Below are positions 24,720 to 32,849 of a DNA stretch of 64,000 nucleotides, piece by piece; position 1 is the stretch's first letter; the number at the start of each line of letters is the position of its first letter. The stretch covers positions 992,001-1,056,000 of the forward strand of contig CAVTAI010000005.1 in the NCBI GenBank assembly GCA_963732655.1, written 5' to 3'. Source of the DNA: CAVTWS01 sp963732655. GTDB taxonomy: Bacteria > Actinomycetota > Acidimicrobiia > Acidimicrobiales > SHLQ01. The notes beneath the pieces were generated by a model, which was not told the DNA's origin, did not search any database, and saw nothing but the letters and a program-made list of their open reading frames with translations. The position numbers were made by a program, and so were the translations under genes.

Positions 24720-25028
24720 ATGTACGCAGTCATTCACACCGGAGGCAAGCAGTACCGGGTCACCGAAGGCGCCACGCTCGATGTCGAGCGACTGGGCGCT
24801 GTGGGTGACGAGGTGCAGCTCTCGCCCGTGCTCCTGGTCGACGGTGATGCCGTCCTCGCCACCCCCGATCAGCTGTCCGGCGCGTCCGTGTCGGCTCGCA
24901 TCGTCGACGAGAAGCGGGGCCCGAAGATCAACGGGTTCACCTACAAGGCCAAGGCCAACCAACGTCGCCGCTGGGGTCACCGTCAGAACTACCAGGTGAT
25001 CGAGATCACCTCGGTCACGAAAGGCTGA
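24720..25028 (+). CDS. rplU: 50S ribosomal protein L21
   Basis: 102 residues. MYAVIHTGGKQYRV is the canonical L21 start, and KINGFTYKAKANQRRRWGHRQ near the C-terminus contains the conserved RNA-binding GH-R-Q segment. ATG 24720 is preferred over ATG 24714: the -10 hexamer at 24705-24710 would place the transcript start near 24717, and L21 proteins begin with MYAV. It binds 23S rRNA. rpmA follows after 6 bp. Confidence 0.97.
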   Translation: MYAVIHTGGKQYRVTEGATLDVERLGAVGDEVQLSPVLLVDGDAVLATPDQLSGASVSARIVDEKRGPKINGFTYKAKANQRRRWGHRQNYQVIEITSVTKG

Positions 25029-25034
25029 TCCGCC

Positions 25035-25286
25035 ATGTCGAAGACCAAAGGCGGCGGCTCAACCCGCAACGGTCGGGACTCCAACGCTCAGCGCCTCGGC
25101 GTCAAGACGTTCGACGGGACCCTCGTGACCGCAGGTTCGATCATCGTGCGTCAGCGGGGGACCAAGTTCCACCCCGGTGACAACGTCGGTCGCGGCAGTG
25201 ACGACACCCTCTTCGCGACCGCCGACGGCAAGGTCAAGTTCGGCCAGCGCAACGGCCGCAAGCACGTCTCCATCCTGACGGATTGA
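25035..25286 (+). CDS. rpmA: 50S ribosomal protein L27
   Basis: 83 residues. GGGSTRNGRDSNAQRLGVK near the N-terminus, IIVRQRGTKFHPG, GRGSDDTLFA and VKFG are the L27 pattern. It lies near the peptidyl-transferase centre. There is no Firmicutes-type cleavable N-terminal extension. The usual next gene is obg; here about 4.2 kb holding a dNTPase gene and a Tad-like block lies between. Confidence 0.97.
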   Translation: MSKTKGGGSTRNGRDSNAQRLGVKTFDGTLVTAGSIIVRQRGTKFHPGDNVGRGSDDTLFATADGKVKFGQRNGRKHVSILTD

Positions 25287-25316
25287 TCGATTCGAATTCC
25301 TCGTCGCTCGGAGGCG

Positions 25317-26457
25317 TCACACGACGCTGACCGGCAGGCGAGTCGTCTCCCAGCCGAGCAAGGCGACGGCGGTTCGGCAGGCAAAGCGGTCGGTCATGCC
25401 GCCGACGTAGGAGACCGCGGCGCGGTAGGCACCCGGCGTGCCGGCATCGTCATCGGGCTGGAAATGCTCCGGGAGCAGATGTGGCCGATCGGCCATGTGC
25501 TCGACGAGCGCCTGGAGAAGGTCCACGACCAGGAGCGCCTGCTGGCGGCTGGCCGGGCGCAGGTAGATGTGCTCGTAATTGAATCGTCGGAATGCGGCCA
25601 GCGCATGGGCGATCTCGGCGGGCATGGCGACATGACCGGAGGTCACGATGCCCGAGACCAGGCCGGCCACGAAGACGGAGAGCTGCTCTCGACGGCTGGT
25701 GCCGCACACCGCCGCCACCTCGGCGGGCAATGATCGATCGGTCACGATCCCCGCCGCCACCGCGTCCTCGAAGTCGTGGCACACGTAGGCGACGCGGTCG
25801 GCCCAGCCCACGACCTGGCCCTCGGCGGTGCTCGGGGCCGGGCGGCTCCACGAGTGGTTGCGGACCCCGTCGAGGGTCTCCTGCGCACAGGTTCAGGCTG
25901 CTCAAGGCCACATCGGCCCCCCACACGGCATGGTCGTACCCCTCGGCGACGTACGGCGTGAGGGCATCCTCGCTGGCGTGTCCGCCCGGGCCGTGACCGC
26001 AGTCGTGGCCGAGCGCGATGGCCTCGGCCAGGGCGGTGTCGAGGCGGACGGCGCGAGCAATGCTCACGGCGACCTGGGCCACTTCGAGGGCATGGGTCAA
26101 CCGGGTGCGTTGATGGTCATCGGGGGCGACGAAGACCTGCGTCTTGCCGGCCAGACGCCGGAAGGCGTTGGCATGCAGGATGCGATCCCGGTCACGTTCG
26201 AAGCAGGTGCGAAGCGGGTCGGGCGCTTCCGGGCGGGTTCGCCGGCCGGCTCCAGACGCCCGGGAGGCTCCGGGGGCCAGCGCCGCGCAGTCTCGTTGCT
26301 CACGATCGAGGCGTGACACGGGTGTGTCGATGCCCACGAACGCGGGCGGTCCGGCGTGCGCCACGAGATGACCTTCGGTGACGCCGGCGGTGCCCTGCAT
26401 GGTGCCGGCCCAACGTCGGGCCCGATCCGTGAGCCCGTCCTCATGTCGCCCATCCAC
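25317..26457 (-). pseudogene. dgt: dGTPase-like dNTP triphosphohydrolase, frameshifted
   Basis: The HD-domain enzyme hydrolyses dNTPs to nucleosides and triphosphate (family). The 5' part shows DPLRTCFERDRDRILHANAFRRL, GKTQVF, TRLTHALEVAQVA and HDCGHGPGGHASED (metal site; the family usually has HDxGHxPFGH). After SSLNLC, at about 25883-25888, the reading continues in another frame as QETLDGVRNHSW, AEGQVVGWADRVAYVCHDFED and the C-terminal domain to MTDRFACRTAVALLG. One extra base explains the shift. The combined length of about 380 residues is normal. It is a recent inactivation or a sequencing error. GTG 26457 is preferred because a -10 hexamer sits 7 nt upstream. It is convergent with rpmA. 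Confidence 0.82.
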
Positions 26458-26464
26458 CTCGGAC

Positions 26465-26470
26465 ACTGTA
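26465..26470 (-). promoter_or_regulatory. -10 element of dgt (leaderless type)
   Basis: TACAGT on the minus strand is followed by 7 nt and GTG 26457. It overlaps the alternative GTG 26466, which argues against that upstream start. Confidence 0.4.
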
Positions 26471-26574
26471 CCGAGACCCGGTGACTGGTCCGTGTGGACC
26501 GTCCTATGGGCCGGACCACCCGTTTCCCTCCAGAAGTCGGGTGGTCGGGTCGATGGAGTCGGCAGGAGTACGTC

Positions 26575-27168
26575 GTGAACATGTCAGCCTTGGGTCAACA
26601 GACCAGGTGGCGAGGCCGCGCAATGGGAGACCGCGGAGCTGCCTTGACGGAGACCGCGCTTCTCGCGCCCCTGTTCTTCCTGTTGATCTTCGGCATCATC
26701 GAGTTCGGGATGGCGTTCCGGGACCGATTGTCCGTCGACTCGGCGGCCCAGTACTCGGCTCGAATGGGCGCCATCCAGGGCAACAGCTTGGCGACGGATT
26801 ACACGATTCTCGCCGAGGCGTCCCACTACCTCGACATCGCCGGTGACGCGGAGAACGTGCGCATCGTCGTCTACAAGGCCTCTGGTCCCGGTGACTCGCC
26901 GCCGGCGGGGTGCGCCGCCGGGACATCCCAGCTGGGCGTCTGCAACGTGTACTCGCTCACGGGGATCGACGATCCGGCGAATTTCGGTTGTCTGGCGGGA
27001 GATCTGGACGTCAGCTGGTGCCCGTCGAGTCGGAACATCACCGCGACGAGCGGCGACTTCCTCGGCGTGTGGATCAGCGCCGAGCGGCCGTACATCACCG
27101 GGCTGTTCGGGGACAGCATCACCTTGACCGCCTCGACGGTCGTGCGCATCGAGCCGCAGGACTTTTGA
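26575..27168 (+). CDS. TadE-like pseudopilin with four-Cys domain (1)
   Basis: 197 residues from GTG 26575, set by AGGAG at 26564-26568 six nt upstream. A basic leader (RWRGRAMGDRG) precedes the TadE-type segment AALTETALLAPLFFLLIFG, with Glu26 and a downstream IIEFG. The exported part contains four Cys (113, 123, 139, 149). It shares the pattern CNVY...PANF...GD-D...CP...R...LG...GLF...EP with the protein encoded by the next gene. TadE/TadF proteins are minor pseudopilins of Tad-type IV pili. Cys pairs suggest disulfides outside the cell. The stop overlaps the next start (TGATG). Confidence 0.8.
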   Translation: MNMSALGQQTRWRGRAMGDRGAALTETALLAPLFFLLIFGIIEFGMAFRDRLSVDSAAQYSARMGAIQGNSLATDYTILAEASHYLDIAGDAENVRIVVYKASGPGDSPPAGCAAGTSQLGVCNVYSLTGIDDPANFGCLAGDLDVSWCPSSRNITATSGDFLGVWISAERPYITGLFGDSITLTASTVVRIEPQDF

Positions 27169-27884
27169 TGGATCGTCGCCGTCGTCGTACGACCGCCCCG
27201 CTACCCGGCGGCGTGATCCGTCGCTGGGCGGACCGCGGTGCCGTGATGGTCGAGTTCCTCGTCGTCGCTCCCGTCATCGTCATGTTGGCGCTCGGGCTGC
27301 TGGAGTTCGGCTACGGCTTCCGCTCCCACACGATCCTCACGCAAGCCGCGGCCGACGGCCTGCGGGTGGCCAGCAGCGCAGGATTCGACGGTTTGGCCGA
27401 CTTCGCGGCGCTGGAGGCGGTGGCGGCGAGCTCGGGCAGCCTGCCCGGCGATTCGACGGTGCTCCGCGTCGTGATCTTCGACCCCGAATCAGCCTCATGG
27501 ATCGACGGCACCTGCCGCACCATGGTCATCCCGGCGACGGGTCACACCGGCGTGGCGGGGGCTTGCAACGTGTACGAGGGTTCCGAGCTGGCCACGCTCA
27601 ACCCGGCGAACTTCGTCGGCGGGTCGGCCTCGTGCAACCCGGGCGATTGGGACAGCTATCTGTGCCCCCTGGATCGTGACGCCGACCCGGACGGCGGTGG
27701 CACGATGCGGCTCGGGATCTACGTCGAGGTCGATCACGAGATGGTGTCGGGTCTCTTCCCGCCGGGTCAGCTCGACCTGGACGAGACGCTCGAGATGTGC
27801 CTCGAACCAGCGGGACCTGGTGTACCTGCGCCAACGGGGAACCTGGGCGACCTCGGCGGAAACTGCGATGGGAGCTTCCCGTGA
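27168..27884 (+). CDS. TadE-like pseudopilin with four-Cys domain (2)
   Basis: 238 residues. Basic start MDRRRRRTT; TadE segment DRGAVMVEFLVVAPVIVMLALG with Glu29 and LLEFGYGF. It is a paralogue of the product of the preceding gene. Cys116, 133, 156 and 166 align with 113, 123, 139 and 149 there, and CNVY, PANF, GDWD, CP-DR, LGIY and GLF recur. A fifth Cys (211) and a Gly/Pro-rich tail are specific to this copy. ATG 27168 overlaps the upstream stop, and the TadG-like gene overlaps its own stop (GTGA), so the three form one tightly coupled operon. Confidence 0.8.
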   Translation: MDRRRRRTTAPLPGGVIRRWADRGAVMVEFLVVAPVIVMLALGLLEFGYGFRSHTILTQAAADGLRVASSAGFDGLADFAALEAVAASSGSLPGDSTVLRVVIFDPESASWIDGTCRTMVIPATGHTGVAGACNVYEGSELATLNPANFVGGSASCNPGDWDSYLCPLDRDADPDGGGTMRLGIYVEVDHEMVSGLFPPGQLDLDETLEMCLEPAGPGVPAPTGNLGDLGGNCDGSFP

Positions 27885-29446
27885 CCGACCACGAAAGCCA
27901 CGTCGACGGCGACTGCGCCTCGGCGGCCTTGTGGATGGGCGCCCGGCGTCGCCGGTCGCGCCAGGAGCGGGGTTTCGCCATGGTGCTGTCCGCGCTCTTG
28001 ATGGTGCCCCTGGTGGTGTCGGTCGGGCTCGCGGTCGATGTCGGCTCGTGGTATCTGCGGGCGACACGTATGCAACACGCGGCGGATGCCGCGGCCCTGG
28101 CCGGTGTGGTCTACCAACCCGACTTCAACCACGCCCGCGTCGTGGCCCTGGCCGAGGCGGCGGCCAACGGGTTCGATCCGTACCTCGACCCCGATGTGAC
28201 GGTGACGGTCGTGGACGCCGGCAACGAACGGCTCTCGGTCACCATCCGCGACGAAAGCGCCGACCTGTTCTTCACGTCGTCCGTCCTCGATGACCTGGCG
28301 ATCCAACGATCGTCGATCGCCGAGTACCTGAAGCCGATCCCGCTCGGCAGCCCCAGCAACATCTTCGGCAATCACGACATCGACAACGGCACCACCGATC
28401 CGGAGTTCTGGGCCGCCGTCAACGGCCCGTACTCCGCCTACGAGCAGGGCGACCCGTATTCGACCCAGTGCCTCACCATCGTGGCGCCGGCCACCGGGAC
28501 ATCGTGCCTGTCGGCCAACAGCGAGTACCGGCCCGCCGGCTACTTCTACGCCGTCGACGTCGACGCGAGCCAGGTCGGCAACTCGATCTCGGTGTGGGCC
28601 TTCGACCCGGGTTTCTGGCCCCGGGCTGGCCTCACCACCGAGACAGGTGACTACTCCTTCGTCCCGGCCGGTGTGCCCTATCCGCACAGCACCATCACGG
28701 TTCGGGACCAGGACGGCACACCGCTCGACTACACCGACAACCCGCCCATTCCAGGCTGCCAGATGTCGCTCCCGGGGGCCGCCAACCCGGCCTTCAAGAA
28801 CAACTGGGTGAAGCTCTGCGACTTCGTTCCCGCCTTCGAAGGCATTTACCCGTTGTCCGTGCAGTCGAGCGGTCAGGGCACGTCGATGAACGGCTACTCG
28901 CTGGCCGCCACGCTGACCGGGTGCCCGGTTGCCGCGGTGTGTGACAACCCACGTTTGTATGCCCTGGGCGAGATGTCGCTGTACATCAACGCTCCCGGCG
29001 GGACCTCGGAGTTCTATCTCGGTGAGATCGATGGAGACCGGGCCGGGGACACCTTCCTCATCCGGGCCTTCGACCCGGGCGACGGCAACGGTGCCGGTAC
29101 CTACACGCTGACCCTCGAGCCGCCGCCCTCGCTGACGCTGGCGTCGTGCGAGTTCGCCGGCGTGAACGAGGCGGGTACGACAGTGATCGCCCCTGCCACC
29201 GCGGCTGGATGCGCCATCCCCACTCGTGTCGCCGGCGCCAGCATCTTCAACGGGCTCTGGCTCGAGATCGAGGTCGACATCCCGACGACGTTCGTCTGCG
29301 ACCCGGATCCCGTTCCTCCTGCTGTGCCGGACGATTGCTGGTGGACCATGGTGTACGACGTCCCCGGCCAGCCCCAGGATCGGGTCACCTTCGAGGTGTT
29401 CTCGGCCACCGACCCGGTGCACCTGGTCGCCTCGCTCGTTCCCTGA
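27881..29446 (+). CDS. TadG-like exported protein
   Basis: 521 residues from GTG 27881. After ~28 hydrophilic residues comes RGFAMVLSALLMVPLVVSVGLAVDVG, then YLRATRMQHAADAAALAG. This is the N-terminal signature of TadG/Flp-assembly proteins (PF13400-like): a membrane segment followed by an amphipathic Ala-rich helix. The exported remainder is beta-rich, with repeated DPG-containing strands (AFDPGFWP, AFDPGDGNGAGTYTLTLEP) resembling pre-peptidase C-type sandwiches, and many Cys. It probably assembles with the two TadE-like proteins at the cell surface. obg follows 37 bp downstream with its own -10 element. Confidence 0.75.
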   Translation: MTDHESHVDGDCASAALWMGARRRRSRQERGFAMVLSALLMVPLVVSVGLAVDVGSWYLRATRMQHAADAAALAGVVYQPDFNHARVVALAEAAANGFDPYLDPDVTVTVVDAGNERLSVTIRDESADLFFTSSVLDDLAIQRSSIAEYLKPIPLGSPSNIFGNHDIDNGTTDPEFWAAVNGPYSAYEQGDPYSTQCLTIVAPATGTSCLSANSEYRPAGYFYAVDVDASQVGNSISVWAFDPGFWPRAGLTTETGDYSFVPAGVPYPHSTITVRDQDGTPLDYTDNPPIPGCQMSLPGAANPAFKNNWVKLCDFVPAFEGIYPLSVQSSGQGTSMNGYSLAATLTGCPVAAVCDNPRLYALGEMSLYINAPGGTSEFYLGEIDGDRAGDTFLIRAFDPGDGNGAGTYTLTLEPPPSLTLASCEFAGVNEAGTTVIAPATAAGCAIPTRVAGASIFNGLWLEIEVDIPTTFVCDPDPVPPAVPDDCWWTMVYDVPGQPQDRVTFEVFSATDPVHLVASLVP

Positions 29447-29468
29447 GCCCACGAGTCCGCTCGCCCTC

Positions 29469-29474
29469 TACGCT
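29469..29474 (+). promoter_or_regulatory. -10 element of obg-proB (leaderless type)
   Basis: TACGCT is followed by 8 nt and GTG 29483. Confidence 0.45.
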
Positions 29475-29482
29475 GGACCTTC

Positions 29483-30727
29483 GTGTCCAACTTCGTCGAC
29501 GAGTGCAATCTTCATGCCCGGGCCGGTGATGGCGGCGCCGGGTGCGTGTCGTTCCGTCGCGAGGCCCATGTCCCCCGTGGTGGTCCGGACGGCGGCGATG
29601 GTGGCAGTGGCGGCGACGTCTGGTTGGTCGCCGACCATAACATCGCGTCACTCCTGTCGTTCCGGGATCACCCGCACCGCCGAGCCGGAGACGGATCGCA
29701 CGGCCAGGGCAAGCGTAAACATGGGTCCCGCGGGGACGATTGCACGGTGCACGTCCCCGAGGGGACGGTCATCCTCGACCATGACGGCAACGCCTTGGCC
29801 GACCTGCTGACCACCGGCGACCGATTCCTCGTGGCCGAAGGCGGCATCGGGGGCAAGGGCAACGCCCGCTTCCTGTCGAACCGGCGTCGGGCCCCGGCAT
29901 TCGCCGAGCAGGGCGAGGTGGGCATCGAGCGGTGGGTGCGGTTGGAGCTGAAGCTGCTCGCCGACGTCGCCATCGTCGGATACCCCAACGTGGGCAAGTC
30001 CACGCTGATCTCGCGCATCTCGGCGGCGAAACCGAAGATCGCCGACTACCCGTTCACCACGCTCGAGCCGAACCTCGGGGTGGTGCGGGCGGGCGACGGC
30101 GTGGAGATGATCGTGGCCGACATCCCGGGCCTCGTCGAGGGGGCCAGTGACGGGCGAGGTCTCGGGCATCAGTTCCTCCGTCACGTCGAGCGTGCTCGGG
30201 TGCTCCTGGTCCTGGTCGACCTGTCGCCGCTGGCCACGGACCCGCCAGATCGCCAGATCGATGTGCTGCTCGGCGAGCTCGAGGCGTATCAGCCCGACCT
30301 GCTCGACCGGCCTCGCCTGATCGTGGGCTCACGGTCCGACCTCGCTCCGGCCGATCTCGACTTCGATCAGGCCCGCATCTGCGCCATCACCGGCGACGGA
30401 CTGCGCGAGCTCACGTTTGCCCTCGCCGATCTCGTCATCGAGGCCCGCCAGGCCGTGGTGCCCGGCGACGAGATAGTGATCCATCGACCGGCACCCGAAG
30501 GGGTGCAGGTGGAGCGCGACGATGATGGCGCCTGGGTCGTGCTCGGACGCCCTGCCTCGCGCGCCGTGGGCCTGTCCGATCTCACCATGCCCGAGGCGTT
30601 GGAGGTGGCCCATGGCCGCCTCAAGTCGATGGGCGTCGATCGGGCGCTGGCCCGGGCCGGGGCACGCCCGGGCGACATCGTCCGTATCGGCCGACTGGAG
30701 TTCGAGTACGAGGACAACCTGTTGTGA
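29483..30727 (+). CDS. obg: Obg/CgtA GTPase
   Basis: 414 residues. The N-terminal Obg fold has the glycine-rich helices (GDGGAGCVSFRREAHVPRGG and GGDGGSGGDVWL). The G domain has G1 GYPNVGKS (166-173), a switch-I region with YPFTTLEP, and G3 DIPG. The G5-like ITGDGL is present. The G4 position, normally NKxD, reads GSRSDL (S283-R284-S285-D286), so only the Asp is kept. The C-terminal OCT domain starts near GVQVERDDDGAWVV. It acts in 50S assembly and the stringent response. It is cotranscribed with proB (31-bp gap). Confidence 0.95.
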   Translation: MSNFVDECNLHARAGDGGAGCVSFRREAHVPRGGPDGGDGGSGGDVWLVADHNIASLLSFRDHPHRRAGDGSHGQGKRKHGSRGDDCTVHVPEGTVILDHDGNALADLLTTGDRFLVAEGGIGGKGNARFLSNRRRAPAFAEQGEVGIERWVRLELKLLADVAIVGYPNVGKSTLISRISAAKPKIADYPFTTLEPNLGVVRAGDGVEMIVADIPGLVEGASDGRGLGHQFLRHVERARVLLVLVDLSPLATDPPDRQIDVLLGELEAYQPDLLDRPRLIVGSRSDLAPADLDFDQARICAITGDGLRELTFALADLVIEARQAVVPGDEIVIHRPAPEGVQVERDDDGAWVVLGRPASRAVGLSDLTMPEALEVAHGRLKSMGVDRALARAGARPGDIVRIGRLEFEYEDNLL

Positions 30728-30758
30728 GGGAAGCGCAGCCACCGACCGAGGACTCTCT

Positions 30759-31859
30759 GTGAATCCCGTCGTCGTCAAGATCGGCTCGTCTTCTCTCGCC
30801 GATCCCGAGGGCGGCGTCCGGGTCGATGCCATCGCCCGGATCGCCGATCAGGTCGCCGTGGTGCGCGCCACCGGTCGGCCGGTCGTCGTGGTGAGCTCGG
30901 GCGCGATCGTCGCCGGACTTCCGGAGCTGGGACTCGGCGGCGCGGCCCGGCCACGCGATTCGCTCACCCTTCAGGCGGCATCGGCGGTCGGTCAGGCCAA
31001 CCTGATGCGGGTGTGGAAGGAGCAGTTTGCCCGGCACTCGCTCGTGGTCGGCCAAGTGCTGCTGGCGCCGTTCGACTTCTGGTACCGCCGCCAGTACCTC
31101 CACGCCCGCGACACGATGGCCCGCCTCCTCGAGCTCGGCGTCGTGCCGGTCGTCAACGAGAACGACGCCATCGCCGATGACGAGATCCGCTTCGGCGACA
31201 ACGACCGCATCGCGGCCCTGGTGGCCCACCTCGTGGCGGCCGAGACCCTGGTCCTGCTCACCGATACCGAAGGCGTCTTCACCGCCGACCCTCGGTTCGA
31301 TTCCAACGCCTCCTTGATCGAGGAGATCGTCGAGTTCGACCAGGCCCTGGAGTCGGCCGCCGGTCGATCCGGCTCGGTGGTCGGCAGCGGCGGGATGACG
31401 ACCAAGATCGGCGCGGCGAGGATCGCCTCGTGGTCCGGGGTTCGTACGGTGATCGCCGCGGCCGAACGACCTGATGTCCTCGTCGACGCGGTGCGCGGCG
31501 AGCCGGGCATCGGCACCGTGGTCCAACCCCGGTCACAACGCCTCGGCGCCCGACGGCTCTGGATCGCGTTCGCCGTGGGCGCGGGGGGCTCCGTGGTGGT
31601 CGATGACGGGGCCCGGAAGGCCCTCGTGGCCGGCGGCCGCTCGTTGCTCCCGGCCGGTGTGGTTGACGTGCGGGGCTCCTTCGCCGCCGGCGATGCGGTC
31701 GAAGTCGTCGACTCCGGCGGCGCCGTATTCGCCAAGGGCCTGATGCGCATGAGTGCCGACGAGCTGCGCAATGCTGCCGGCCGTCACAGCACGGAACTCC
31801 CGCTGGGCATGGCCCCCGAGGTCATCCATCGCGACGATCTCGTCGTCTTCCCCGACTGA
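30759..31859 (+). CDS. proB: glutamate 5-kinase
   Basis: 366 residues from GTG 30759. An amino-acid-kinase fold with VVVKIGSSSLAD at the N-terminus, VVVSSGAIVAGL, PVVNENDAIADDEI(R)FGDND, LLTDTEGVFTADP and GSGGMTTKI. A C-terminal PUA domain follows (RSLLPAGVVDVRGSFAAGD). It catalyses the first step of proline synthesis, phosphorylating glutamate. It follows obg, as in many actinobacteria; proA is not adjacent. A 12-bp hairpin separates it from convergent pspA. Confidence 0.96.
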   Translation: MNPVVVKIGSSSLADPEGGVRVDAIARIADQVAVVRATGRPVVVVSSGAIVAGLPELGLGGAARPRDSLTLQAASAVGQANLMRVWKEQFARHSLVVGQVLLAPFDFWYRRQYLHARDTMARLLELGVVPVVNENDAIADDEIRFGDNDRIAALVAHLVAAETLVLLTDTEGVFTADPRFDSNASLIEEIVEFDQALESAAGRSGSVVGSGGMTTKIGAARIASWSGVRTVIAAAERPDVLVDAVRGEPGIGTVVQPRSQRLGARRLWIAFAVGAGGSVVVDDGARKALVAGGRSLLPAGVVDVRGSFAAGDAVEVVDSGGAVFAKGLMRMSADELRNAAGRHSTELPLGMAPEVIHRDDLVVFPD

Positions 31860-31900
31860 CCCGCTGACCCGCTGAGCGGTTGGCCCGCGACTGAACGTGC

Positions 31901-31950
31901 GAACTGGGAGACAAGATGGTCGCGTCGCCGACGGGTTGGTCTCCCAGTTC
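31901..31950. terminator. bidirectional terminator between proB and pspA
   Basis: GAACTGGGAGAC (31901-31912) and GTCTCCCAGTTC (31939-31950) form a perfect 12-bp stem. The 26-nt loop contains a second small palindrome, CGTCG-c-CGACG. It lies between convergent genes. Confidence 0.7.
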
Positions 31951-31970
31951 GGCGAAACGGGCGGTGAGCC

Positions 31971-32780
31971 TCAGGCGGAGGGGGTTGCGCCAGGGTCGAC
32001 GGCGGGGGCGGGTTCGGAGGTCGTGGCCGCGGCCGCGGCGGGGGTCGCCGCGGGGGCGGTGTTGATGCCGAGCTGGGCCTTGATCTCTTCGAGCTTGGCC
32101 TTGGCTTGGGTGCCCCGAGCCGCTTCTTCGATCTCGAGCATGCGACCCTCGACCGATTCCTCGTTGAGCTCGGCGGTGCCTCGGGCCTTGGCGTACCGCT
32201 GCTCGATCTTCTCGCGGACCTCGTCGAACGTGGGCACGTCGTCGCCGACGGTCTCGTTCAGCGACTTCATGGCGCTGTTGAGGCGCTCCTGCATCTTGGC
32301 CTGATCGAGCTGGCCCATCAGCTTCTGGCGCTCGGCCAGCTTCTGCTGGAGCGCCGTTGAGTTCTGCTGCACGGCCGCCTTGGCGTTGTCCGACGCCTGG
32401 GTGGCTTGGAGATGCATGGACTTGAGGTCCTCGATCTCGCTTTCGAGCGCGATCAGGCGGTTGGCGAACGACTCCGCAGCCGACGTGTACTGCGACACCT
32501 TGTCGGCATGGCCGCTCTTGCTGGCTTCCTCGGCCATGAGCACGGCCTGGCGCGCGTTGCCATTGACCTTCTCGAGCTCCTCGAGCGACCGGTTGAGACG
32601 CATCTCGGTCTGCTTCTGATGAGCGATGACGCTCGCCGCCTGCTCCTTGAGCTTGCGGTGCTGGTCCTGGGCCTCGGTGATGGCCTGCTCGAGCTGCACC
32701 TTGGGGTCGGCGCGCTCCTCGAAGCTGCCGGTGAGCTTCGCCCCGAGGTACTTCCACCAACGTCGAATCAGTTTGAACAT
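31971..32780 (-). CDS. pspA: phage-shock protein A/Vipp1-family membrane stress protein
   Basis: 269 residues from ATG 32780 (MFKLIRRWWKYLGAKL), chosen because TAGGTT lies 7 nt upstream. The amphipathic helix 1 is followed by long coiled coils with VQLEQAITEAQDQHRKLKEQA, SQYTSAAESFANRLIALESE and a conserved NSAMKSLNETVGDDVPTFDEVREKIEQR region. The C-terminal ~30 residues are Ala/Pro/Thr-rich. PspA/ESCRT-III-like proteins coat and stabilise stressed membranes. No pspB, pspC or pspF-type regulator lies beside it. murJ is upstream on the same strand, but pspA has its own promoter. Confidence 0.9.
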   Translation of the reverse strand: MFKLIRRWWKYLGAKLTGSFEERADPKVQLEQAITEAQDQHRKLKEQAASVIAHQKQTEMRLNRSLEELEKVNGNARQAVLMAEEASKSGHADKVSQYTSAAESFANRLIALESEIEDLKSMHLQATQASDNAKAAVQQNSTALQQKLAERQKLMGQLDQAKMQERLNSAMKSLNETVGDDVPTFDEVREKIEQRYAKARGTAELNEESVEGRMLEIEEAARGTQAKAKLEEIKAQLGINTAPAATPAAAAATTSEPAPAVDPGATPSA

Positions 32781-32787
32781 GGCCGAC

Positions 32788-32793
32788 AACCTA
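32788..32793 (-). promoter_or_regulatory. -10 element of pspA (leaderless type)
   Basis: TAGGTT on the minus strand, 7 nt, ATG 32780. Confidence 0.5.
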
Positions 32794-32849
32794 GCCGACG
32801 AGCCTGCGCCGGTCATCGCCGGCAGCTTGCGTTCTCGCGGGACGCGGCG

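Noticed and set aside
23565..29446. A complete type IVc (Tad) pilus locus
   Set aside because: No ATPase, inner-membrane TadB/C, secretin or prepilin peptidase gene is present in the window.
27767..29452. A 561-codon antisense frame opposite the TadG-like gene
   Set aside because: Shadow frame; TadG N-terminal signature is on the plus strand and coupled to the upstream gene.
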